Source: Novosphingobium profundi (lineage in GTDB: Bacteria; Pseudomonadota; Alphaproteobacteria; Sphingomonadales; Sphingomonadaceae). From it: a stretch of 64,000 nt of DNA. The notes under the pieces were generated by a model. It was not told where the DNA came from, made no database searches, and worked only from the letters and a program-made list of their open reading frames with translations. The translations under genes and the position numbers were made by a program. Numbering within the stretch: the first letter of the stretch is position 1; each line of letters starts with the position of its first letter. Positions 15,547-22,951 of this stretch are shown here, one piece after another. The DNA is taken from assembly GCF_020524485.1 (NCBI RefSeq), contig NZ_JAIVLF010000004.1, positions 620,001 through 684,000 on the forward strand. The letters are read 5' to 3'.

Positions 15547-18246
15547 TTACAGCTTGACGCGTGCGCCGACCGAAACGAAGCGGCCGATCACGTCATAGTA
15601 CGGGGAGTAGAGCGAACCGTAGGGGGGCTTCTTGTTGAAGAGGTTGCTCGCGTTGATGTACAGTTCCATGTCCGGACCGCTGTCGTTCTTCACGTTGAAG
15701 CTCAGCTGTCCATCGAAGTACGTGTACGCCCCGATGTGGTTGTTGGTGATGTCGAGCGAGCTGTTGAACTCACCCGGCGAGATGTAACGTGCACGGATGA
15801 GACCCGAGACGCCTTCGCTCTCGTAGCCCGCCGTCGCGTTGACGCGCCACTTGGGAACGCCGTCGCCGAAGGTGTAGCCCTGCGAACGCACGTACTCGAT
15901 GGTGGATTCGCCATCGTCGATCGTCAGGCTGTTCACCCAGGTGCCCTTCACGTTGAAGTGCAGCTGGCCATTGCCATCGAAGCCCAGCTTGTAGACCGGC
16001 AGCTTGTAGTCGATCTGACCATCGATGCCGTCGGTCTTGTAGTTCGCCAGGTTAACGTAAGTCGAAACCGTGCGCTGGATGCTGTTGTCCGGACCGAAGT
16101 CGATACGGTCGCACAGCGCCGCGTTGCCGTTGTAGCAGCGCGTGATGACGTCCTGCGAAGCAATCGTGTCGATCACGTCGTCGATGTCGATGTTGTAGTA
16201 GTCGAGCGAGAGGTTGAGGCCCGGAACCATCGGCGGAGCGTAGGTCGCACCCACGGTCCAGGTGTTCGCCTTCTCGGGCGTCAGGTTGGGGTTACCACCA
16301 CCGTTCGACAGGACATACTCGCTGATCGGCGTGCCGTCCGCATTGCGGCGGAACGGGTTCTGGATCGTGTTGTAGCCGGTCGTCTGCGTGTTGTAGAGTT
16401 CGGTCAGGTTGGCCGAACGGATGTCACGCGAACGGGTCACGCGGCCCACGAAGCCCGGGAAGAACTCGTTGGTCGCACCGACCTTCCAGGACCAGATGCC
16501 GCCCGTGGTGCTGTAGTGCGAGTAACGCGCTGCGGCATTCAGGTTCAGCTGCTGGAGGAGCGGCGTGTTGTAGATCAGCGGAACGGCGACTTCGGCAAAG
16601 CCTTCGCTGACGGTGTAGCCACCGCTGAGCGAGGAGAAGCTGAAGGTGCGGAAGGCGTCGGCGGCATCAAGCGCGCCCACGGTCTGGTTCACGGACTCGT
16701 GACGGATCTCGCCACCGATCGAGAACGAGACTTCACCGGCGGGAAGCGTGACCGGCTCACCGCGCAGGCTGACGCCGCCAACGTCGAGCTTGGTCTTCGA
16801 GCGCTGCGAGGGTGTACCCGTGACGTAGTCGATCGCGTCGGCCGAGGGCGAACCGTAACCGAACAGGTTGACCGGCACACAGCCTTCAGCACCCGAGCGG
16901 CACACGATGTTTCCGTTACCATCGAACACCGCGTCGACCGCGTTCGCGAAGTTTTCGCTCAGCAGGAAGCCGGGGGTGTCGATGTTGTTCTGGTACTCGC
17001 CGTGGCTGTAGTACGCGCTCCAGCGGAAGCCGTTCGCGAAGGTACCGTCGAATGCGAGGGTGCCCTGCGTCGTCTTGCGCTCGAAATCGATGTACGAGTA
17101 CGACAGGTCGCGGTTGGCGCGACCAAGGTAGAAGCCGTCTTCACCGGCAGCCGACAGCTCGTCGCGGATGCCCTGCGAGAGGAACGCGTTGTCCGCGTTG
17201 ATCCACTGACCCGAGGTCTGCGAACCCTGGATGTTGTCGCCGAACCAGATGTAGTCGTTGTACATGCGCGAGTGGCGGACCTGCGCGGTGACCTGGATCG
17301 AAGGGGTGATCTCGTAAGTCAGCGAGGCCAGGCCCGAGTAGCGGCGCTGCGGGGTGACGAGCGGGCTGAAATCGTCGTTCGAGGGGCCTTCGCCGCCCGC
17401 CGAGAAGTTGCCCGCCTGAGCATAGCCGTAGTCGTAGTCGCGCAGCGAACCGTCGGCGTTGAACGCCTGGCCTGCGAGCACGCCCGAGGTGATGAGGCCG
17501 CCATAGGCCATGTTGCCGTAGCCGACGTCGGGGGTGATGGTGCCGTTGAAGTTGGCCCAGCGACCGATGCGCGGACGGTCGACCTTGGGGATCACGCCTT
17601 CGCTGTCGTAGTATTCGCCGCCGATCACGAAGTGGCCGCGACCACCGTCGAACGAGGTGCCGTACTTGCCTTCGAAACGGTACTCGAAGTCATCGCCATA
17701 GCTGGTCGAAAGACCGGCCGATGCGCCCAGGACCAGGCCTTCGTACTCGTTGTCGATCTGGATGTTGACGACACCTGCAACGGCGCCCGAACCCCAGGCC
17801 GCCGAAGCACCGCCGGTCACGACGTCGAGGCCCTTGATCATGATCGAGGGAACAGTGTTGAGGTCGTTCTCGCTCGAGAAGCGACGGCCGTCCATGAGGA
17901 CGAGCGTGCGGTTGTTGCCAAGGCCGCGCAGGTCGACCGGAGCCTGACCCGCGCTGGTGTTGGTGCCGGTGGTCTGCGGCGAGGTCGAAGCGCGGAACTG
18001 CGGCAGGTCGGCAAGCGAGGCTGCGACGTTGGCGCGGCCACCAACGCTCAGCGCACCCTGGTCGAGGTGCACGGTCGGGGTCGGGGCGTCGAAGCCGGCG
18101 GCGTCGATGCGCGAGCTGGAGACGATGATGACGTCGCCCTGCTCGTCACCGGACTGGGCGTCCTGGGCGAAGGCGGGCACGGCCATCGAAACGGCAGCAG
18201 CGAAGAAACTGGCGGAGCCGGCGAGCCGGCCGCGAACTGAACTCAT
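15547..18246 (-). CDS. TonB-dependent outer-membrane receptor
   Basis: An approximately 899-residue receptor: signal peptide (MSSVRGRLAGSASFF... to AFA-QD), TonB box GDVIIVSSSR, plug domain with the LRGLGNNRTLVLMDGRRF motif and GAVAGVVNIQ, then a 22-strand barrel with many alternating aromatic residues and a C-terminal strand ending RFVSVGARVKL. No STN signalling domain is present, so it is a transporter only. The ATG at 18246 has GAGGGA 8 bases upstream and begins the signal peptide; an ATG at 18261 is possible. It lies between dgcA and an exported S9 peptidase, which suggests uptake of peptides or modified amino acids. Confidence 0.93.
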   Translation of the reverse strand: MSSVRGRLAGSASFFAAAVSMAVPAFAQDAQSGDEQGDVIIVSSSRIDAAGFDAPTPTVHLDQGALSVGGRANVAASLADLPQFRASTSPQTTGTNTSAGQAPVDLRGLGNNRTLVLMDGRRFSSENDLNTVPSIMIKGLDVVTGGASAAWGSGAVAGVVNIQIDNEYEGLVLGASAGLSTSYGDDFEYRFEGKYGTSFDGGRGHFVIGGEYYDSEGVIPKVDRPRIGRWANFNGTITPDVGYGNMAYGGLITSGVLAGQAFNADGSLRDYDYGYAQAGNFSAGGEGPSNDDFSPLVTPQRRYSGLASLTYEITPSIQVTAQVRHSRMYNDYIWFGDNIQGSQTSGQWINADNAFLSQGIRDELSAAGEDGFYLGRANRDLSYSYIDFERKTTQGTLAFDGTFANGFRWSAYYSHGEYQNNIDTPGFLLSENFANAVDAVFDGNGNIVCRSGAEGCVPVNLFGYGSPSADAIDYVTGTPSQRSKTKLDVGGVSLRGEPVTLPAGEVSFSIGGEIRHESVNQTVGALDAADAFRTFSFSSLSGGYTVSEGFAEVAVPLIYNTPLLQQLNLNAAARYSHYSTTGGIWSWKVGATNEFFPGFVGRVTRSRDIRSANLTELYNTQTTGYNTIQNPFRRNADGTPISEYVLSNGGGNPNLTPEKANTWTVGATYAPPMVPGLNLSLDYYNIDIDDVIDTIASQDVITRCYNGNAALCDRIDFGPDNSIQRTVSTYVNLANYKTDGIDGQIDYKLPVYKLGFDGNGQLHFNVKGTWVNSLTIDDGESTIEYVRSQGYTFGDGVPKWRVNATAGYESEGVSGLIRARYISPGEFNSSLDITNNHIGAYTYFDGQLSFNVKNDSGPDMELYINASNLFNKKPPYGSLYSPYYDVIGRFVSVGARVKL

Positions 18247-18483
18247 CTTGAGATCCCTCATGGTGGACCGCGCCCCTGGTGGCCGCGATCGCGGTACTGG
18301 AACCTCTCCCGGCGAGATGACGCCCCCGCTCCGGACACAGATGCACGACCACCCCGGTCAGTTGACCGAGGCAAACAATGCATCCGTTTCGAAGGACTGC
18401 GACCCTGAAATTTTTTAATCTCTTGTTGCCATGGGCCTGTAACAATTGGTGCGAGAGACACCCAATCAGAAGACTTTGCCCAT

Positions 18484-18512
18484 CCATAAGCAACAGTTAT
18501 GGAAAACCATAA
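18484..18512. promoter_or_regulatory. CCATAA/TTATGG triple half-site, LysR-type box candidate
   Basis: CCATAA (18484), TTATGG (18497) and CCATAA (18507) form two adjacent inverted repeats with spacers of 7 and 4 bases. The left pair contains ATA-N9-TAT, i.e. T-N11-A, the LysR-type box. It overlaps the dgcA stop codon and lies about 240 bases upstream of the TonB receptor start. A similar element precedes dgcN (20614). Confidence 0.45.
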
Positions 18513-19516
18513 CCCCATTGCAGACCGACCGGCGCGTGCAACATTCCTTCGCGCAGGACGGCCCCTCCTTCGCGGTCCCGGGCAAGCCAGAGCGGACCAT
18601 CGAGATCCACGAAGCGACTTTGCGCCGCGACATGCCAGCCAGCCGCGACCGAGAGCGAGGAGCACAGCATGCACCCCGTCATCACCCCCATCCCGGCTTC
18701 TAGCGCCGCATCGGCAAGCGCCAGCGCCTCGCTCAGCCCTCCGGACTTGTCGAGCTTGATGGTGACGAAGTCGTAGCGCCCGGCCAGGTGCACCACATCG
18801 TCCTCGACATGGGCGGACTCGTCGGCAGCCAGTGGGACGGCACAGGCGAAGCCTTCCAGAGCAGCATCGCCGCCTGCGGGCAGCGGCTGCTCCAGCAGCG
18901 CAATTCCCGCCTCGGCCAGCCCGCCCATGACACGCTCGAGCAAAGCGATATCCCAGCTCTCGTTGGCATCGGCGATCAACACCGCCCCCGGCGCCGCCGC
19001 GCGCACGGCTTTGACCCGCTCCACCACGTCCTCGCGATCGAGCTTGATCTTGAGCAGCGGCGCCGGACCTCCCTCACCACAGTCTGCGACAATGTCGCGA
19101 GCCCGCTGCGCCATGGCCACCGGCGTGTCGATACCCACGGTAACTGCGGTCACCAGCGCGTCCGGCACTGGCCCCGTCCGCGCCGTTACCGAAACCCCGC
19201 TAAGCTTGGCCTCCAGGTCCCAGAGCGCGCAGTCGAGCGCGTTGCGGGCGGCTCCTGGCGCCATGGCCAGGCGCAGTTCCTCGCGCCCCATGCCATTCTC
19301 GATGGCGTCGCGCATGGCCGCGATCTGCGCGAGGACGCCCTCCGCACTTTCCCCGTAGCGGGCCGAGGGTGCGCCCTCCCCGCGACCAATCCGACCTCCC
19401 TCCTCGATCTCGACGGTGATGAGATCGATAGCGACGCGGGTGCCGCGAGCTATGGCGAAGGGCCTTGCCAGTGGAAACCGGGCTTCCTCGGCGCGAAGGG
19501 CGCGCCGTGCGCTCAT
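18497..19516 (-). CDS. dgcA: N-acetyl-D-Glu racemase DgcA / dipeptide-epimerase-like enolase superfamily enzyme
   Basis: A 339-residue muconate-lactonising-type enolase superfamily member. Visible active-site residues are the KIK lysines (Lys156/Lys158), the metal ligands Asp183 (IADANE), Glu209 (LLEQPLP) and Asp232 (AADES), and Lys254 on the opposite face (VTIKLDKSGG). This pattern is that of L-Ala-D/L-Glu epimerases and of DgcA. Because it overlaps dgcN by 4 bases (ATGA), the N-acetyl-D-glutamate racemase role in D-glutamate breakdown is the better call; a dipeptide epimerase is the alternative. Confidence 0.85.
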   Translation of the reverse strand: MSARRALRAEEARFPLARPFAIARGTRVAIDLITVEIEEGGRIGRGEGAPSARYGESAEGVLAQIAAMRDAIENGMGREELRLAMAPGAARNALDCALWDLEAKLSGVSVTARTGPVPDALVTAVTVGIDTPVAMAQRARDIVADCGEGGPAPLLKIKLDREDVVERVKAVRAAAPGAVLIADANESWDIALLERVMGGLAEAGIALLEQPLPAGGDAALEGFACAVPLAADESAHVEDDVVHLAGRYDFVTIKLDKSGGLSEALALADAALEAGMGVMTGCMLCSSLSVAAGWHVAAQSRFVDLDGPLWLARDREGGAVLREGMLHAPVGLQWGYGFP

Positions 19517-20520
19517 GGCAGTTGGGCGATCCGTTCCACGATCGGCTCCATGCCGGTGATCACCGGGTCGACACAGGGCAGACCAAGCTCATCCTCGATC
19601 CGCGCGCACAGGTTCGCCACCTCGTCGGGCGCCATCTGCGAGCCGTTGATCGAGACGCCGACCGCCGCGACATCGGGGCTGGTCAGGCGAGCACAGCGCA
19701 AGTTTTCCTCAAGGCAAGCCTTGAGGTCGGGCACTGGAAAGTGGGGGAGCCCTCGCATGTGCGGGCGCGAGGGATCGTGGCACAGCACCAGGGCACGCGG
19801 CTGCGCACCATGCAGGAGGCCCAGCGAAACGCCGGCAAAGGACGGGTTGAAGAGCGAACCCTGCCCTTCGATCACGTCCCAGACCTCGTCCTCCCGCGCC
19901 GGGGAAAGGGCCTCTGCGGCGCCGGAGATGAAGTCGGCAATGACGCTGTCGATGACGACGCCCTCACCCGCGATCATCACACCCGTCTGGCCGGTCGCGC
20001 GGAAGCGGGCGGACATGCCCTTCGCGTTCAGTGCCTGGGTGAGATGGAGCGAGGTGAACATCTTGCCCACTGCGCAGTCGGTGCCGACGGTCAGGAGGCG
20101 ATTGCCCGCGCGCGGCTTCCCATTCCCTACGGCAAGGCCCTTCGCCGCGATACGAATGTCGATCAGGCGGCCACCGGTCACTGCGGCCCGTTCGCGGATG
20201 CGCGGATCGTCGGCAAGGTGCTGGTGGAGGCCTGACGCCACATCGAGACCCGCATCGAGCGCAGCCAGGATCGGCGCAATCATGGTCTCCTCCAGCCGCC
20301 CGCCGCTGGTCGCAATGCCCAGGACAAGCGTGCGCACCCCGGCCGCGGCGGCCTGCGCGGGGTCCATCCGCGGAAGGCCCAGCGAGAGGCCGCCCCCCAG
20401 GCTCAGTTCACCCACGCATTCGCCGGGACGAAAAAGTGCCAGTCCACGCGAGGTCTTGATGTCGAGCGGGTTGGTCTTGTCGCCAAGGTACAAGAGGAAC
20501 GGGCCTGCAATTGCCTGCAT
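19513..20520 (-). CDS. dgcN: DUF1611 family protein, DgcN (D-glutamate N-acetyltransferase)
   Basis: A 335-residue DUF1611 protein with LSLGGGLSLGLPRMDPAQ in the N-terminal domain and a P-loop-like segment GTDCAVGKMFTSLHL, then FRATGQTGVMIAG, GQGSLFNPSFAGVSLGLLHG and VSINGSQM. In the described dgc pathway of marine proteobacteria this protein acetylates D-glutamate before DgcA racemises it (from memory of the family). The ATG at 20520 has AAAGGA 7 bases upstream; the longer frame from 20562 is rejected. It is translationally coupled to dgcA and transcribed from the gap shared with the LysR regulator. Confidence 0.85.
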   Translation of the reverse strand: MQAIAGPFLLYLGDKTNPLDIKTSRGLALFRPGECVGELSLGGGLSLGLPRMDPAQAAAAGVRTLVLGIATSGGRLEETMIAPILAALDAGLDVASGLHQHLADDPRIRERAAVTGGRLIDIRIAAKGLAVGNGKPRAGNRLLTVGTDCAVGKMFTSLHLTQALNAKGMSARFRATGQTGVMIAGEGVVIDSVIADFISGAAEALSPAREDEVWDVIEGQGSLFNPSFAGVSLGLLHGAQPRALVLCHDPSRPHMRGLPHFPVPDLKACLEENLRCARLTSPDVAAVGVSINGSQMAPDEVANLCARIEDELGLPCVDPVITGMEPIVERIAQLP

Positions 20521-20610
20521 GCCATCATCCTTTCGGCGCGCGGTCTGTTCTTGGGTCATCACGCCGGAATATCACAAACCGTAACAATCCTGTCATTAGG
20601 AGACGTGGGC

Positions 20611-20633
20611 CAGCTATAGCAGAAACTTATAAC
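20611..20633. promoter_or_regulatory. LysR-type box upstream of dgcN
   Basis: CTATA (20614) and TTATA (20627) are separated by 8 bases. The element contains ATA-N9-TAT (T-N11-A), the same layout as the repeat at 18484. It lies about 95 bases before the dgcN start and just past the LysR gene's stop codon, where an activator of dgcNA would be expected to bind. Confidence 0.45.
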
Positions 20634-20662
20634 AACACGCCACGCCGGGGTGGGCGAGCCGA

Positions 20663-21550
20663 TCAGGCTCCCGCCGTCAGGCGCGTGCGCACGTGATCGA
20701 GGAAATCGAGCGCGAGGCGCGAAGGTGGGCGCCCTTCAAGGTGCGCAGCCTGGATCATATAGGGCTGGCGCGGCTCCAGCGGGCGAATCGTCAGGCCATG
20801 ACGCAGTGCGCCCAAGGCCGTATGCTGGTCGACGATGGTTGCCCCCATTCCCGCCCGGACCATCGCGGCCGCCATGGCATAGGAGCGCGAGGACCCCACC
20901 GGCTCCAGCTCGATACCACGCGCGGCCATTTCGTTTGCAACGAGGCGCGCCTGTGGCCCGCTGTCCGACGTGGAGACATAGGAAAGCCCGGCCAGCGCCT
21001 CCAGCGGCAGGGGATCAGGCGCATCGGGAAAATCGTTCTCGCGAAACAGCGCGACCATCTCGGCCTCGCCAAGCGGAACGCTTGCAACGGGCGTGCCGCG
21101 CGGAAGCGAGTAGCAGATGACGAGATCGGTCTCGCGCTTGTAGAGTTTGGCCGCCATCTCGTCGTGGTGCGAGGTGCTCAGATCGACAACGACGCCTGGA
21201 TGCTCGCGCACGTAATCGGCCACCGCACGAGGCAGGAAATCCACGCCGAGCGCCGGAAGCGTCGCTATTCGCAGGACCTGCCCCCGGCCCCGCCGAAGGT
21301 TCTTGGCGATCTCGCGGAAATGGTGGACCTGCGCCTGGATCTCGTCGGCCTGGGCGATCAGCTCATGCGCGTCCGCCGTGGGCACCAGCCGCCCGCGCAC
21401 GCGGTCGAACAGGGGGAAACCCAGGAGATCCTCGGCATGGCGCAGAAGATTGGTCGCCGCGGGCTGCGAGACGTTGAGCTGGCGCGCCGCCTTACTGACC
21501 GAACCGGTCGTATAGACGGCGTGAAAGACCTCGATGTGCCTGAGCTTCAT
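20663..21550 (-). CDS. LysR family transcriptional regulator (possible DgcR)
   Basis: A 295-residue LysR-type regulator. The N-terminal winged helix-turn-helix is MKLRHIEVFHAVYTTGSVSK followed by AARQLNVSQPAATNLLRHAE, and the C-terminal effector-binding domain runs from about residue 90 (VLRIATLPALGVDFLPRAV). The ATG at 21550 starts at the family N-terminus; codons up to 21595 are rejected. It is transcribed in the same direction as dgcN with about 140 bases between, and is the obvious candidate regulator of dgcNA. The name DgcR is inferred from position. Confidence 0.9.
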   Translation of the reverse strand: MKLRHIEVFHAVYTTGSVSKAARQLNVSQPAATNLLRHAEDLLGFPLFDRVRGRLVPTADAHELIAQADEIQAQVHHFREIAKNLRRGRGQVLRIATLPALGVDFLPRAVADYVREHPGVVVDLSTSHHDEMAAKLYKRETDLVICYSLPRGTPVASVPLGEAEMVALFRENDFPDAPDPLPLEALAGLSYVSTSDSGPQARLVANEMAARGIELEPVGSSRSYAMAAAMVRAGMGATIVDQHTALGALRHGLTIRPLEPRQPYMIQAAHLEGRPPSRLALDFLDHVRTRLTAGA

Positions 21551-21623
21551 GAACCGCGCCGCTAAGCCGTTTCGCGCCCGAGAGCAACCGGCCATCGCGC
21601 ACGCCCGATTGTCCGAGATGGCA

Positions 21624-21655
21624 GACCGGAGAGCCAGGTCGCTCGCTCTCCGGTC
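21624..21655 (-). terminator. Hairpin between phosphatase gene and LysR gene
   Basis: An 11-bp perfect stem pairs GACCGGAGAGC (21624-21634) with GCTCTCCGGTC (21645-21655), with a 10-base loop, 13 bases after the phosphatase stop. The T-run is weak, so termination may need Rho, but it separates the two islands well. Confidence 0.6.
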
Positions 21656-21667
21656 CGCGCAGGTGCA

Positions 21668-22951
21668 TCAGGGCTTGTGCACCTTCATCGTGTCGAGGAC
21701 GTCCCCATTGGCCGTATAGGCAGTGTAAACAAGGTCTGCACCGTCCACATCGATCACCTGATAGGCCTGCGTACGCGCGGCCGATTTGCGCGCCCAGTCG
21801 AGCTCGGCGACCTCGTACATCTTGGGTCCAGCAACGGAAACCACGTAGGTAGCCCCCTTCCCGTCCGGCACGGGGCCGGAGGCCGCGATGGCCCCTCGCG
21901 CATAACCATGGTCGTGGCCCTGCAGGACCAGATCGACCCCGTACTTGTCGATAAGCGGCTTCAGCGCCGAGCGCACCTTGGGATTGTCCCGGTCGGGATC
22001 GCTGGAGAACAGCGGAAAGTGAAGGAAGATGACGGTCCAGTGGTTCGGGTTCTTCGCCAGCAGGTCATCCAGCCAGGCGATGGTCTGCGCCCGGGCTGCT
22101 TCGTTGCGATCAAGCTGCGGGGAATCGATCGAAATGAGGCGCAGGCCCTGATAGTCGGTGTACCAGTGCGTCTCGCGCGCTTCGGGAACGCCTTTGGGGC
22201 CATTCTCGGGGAGCGTGAACTGGTGGCGCCACTGCCCCGTCACCGACGATCCGGCACGGGCCGCGCCATCCTTGCCGTATTCGTGGTTGCCCGGCGTCGG
22301 CATCTGCGGGGTCTGCGCATAGAGGAAGCCCCCGGCCGCAAACCACTCGCCCCATTCCCTGTCGGAGTTGTGGTGGTTGATGAGATCGCCTGCATGGATC
22401 GTGAAGGCGACATCGCCTGCCGTGCGAAAGCCCATGCGCAGCGTGCGCGAGGCTTGCGAAAGGACCTGGTTCTGCATGTCGCCCAGGTACAGGAAGCGGA
22501 ACGGTTTGGCCTCCTGCGCCGCCGTGCGGAACTGGAACCACTCCGACCAGAGCGTGCCGTTGCCCACGCGGTAGGCGTACACGGTATCGGGCTTAAGGTC
22601 CTTCATCACGGCGGAATGGTAGGCGGCCCGAAAGGCCGGGTCCTCCTCGGTGGCAACGCTCGCCTCCTCGGTGACCGCCGCCAGGGCCATCGGTGTCTTC
22701 ACGAAGTCCGGGCCCGGTGTCGCCACCGCGTACTCGACTTGGCCGGGTAGGCCCGGCGCCGTGCGCCAGGTCACGGCCATTTCGTGCGCGGTGTCGGCGG
22801 TGAGGTTGAGAATGATCCGCTCAGGCGCCGCGGTTGCCGGAGCAAGCACGGCCACCTGCTCCTGCGCCGCCACGGGGACGACACAGGAACCGGCAAGGAG
22901 AGCGGCCAGGAAGGTCTTGGAAAGCATTGTCATGGCAGGTCTCTTTTGCAT
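21668..22951 (-). CDS. Exported purple-acid-phosphatase-like metallophosphoesterase
   Basis: A 427-residue protein: signal peptide (KTFLAALLAGSCVVPVAAQ), an N-terminal fibronectin-like PAP domain (about residues 40-145), then a metallophosphatase domain with all metal motifs: YLGDMQNQ, HAGDLINHH, PTPGNHEYG, FLHFPLFS and LQGHDHGYARG. It likely removes phosphate from an extracytoplasmic substrate. The ATG at 22951 overlaps the TonB receptor stop as TGATG, so translation is coupled; an ATG at 22933 with AAGAGA upstream is an alternative. Pairing with a FecA-type receptor suggests the receptor's ligand is a phosphorylated compound. Confidence 0.9.
   Translation of the reverse strand: MQKRPAMTMLSKTFLAALLAGSCVVPVAAQEQVAVLAPATAAPERIILNLTADTAHEMAVTWRTAPGLPGQVEYAVATPGPDFVKTPMALAAVTEEASVATEEDPAFRAAYHSAVMKDLKPDTVYAYRVGNGTLWSEWFQFRTAAQEAKPFRFLYLGDMQNQVLSQASRTLRMGFRTAGDVAFTIHAGDLINHHNSDREWGEWFAAGGFLYAQTPQMPTPGNHEYGKDGAARAGSSVTGQWRHQFTLPENGPKGVPEARETHWYTDYQGLRLISIDSPQLDRNEAARAQTIAWLDDLLAKNPNHWTVIFLHFPLFSSDPDRDNPKVRSALKPLIDKYGVDLVLQGHDHGYARGAIAASGPVPDGKGATYVVSVAGPKMYEVAELDWARKSAARTQAYQVIDVDGADLVYTAYTANGDVLDTMKVHKP

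Noticed and set aside
13132..18240. A 1702-codon open frame on the plus strand
   Set aside because: It runs antisense through the S9 peptidase and TonB receptor genes, which have clear families. Its composition (Val/Arg/Ala/Asp-rich) is what high third-position GC gives on the opposite strand.
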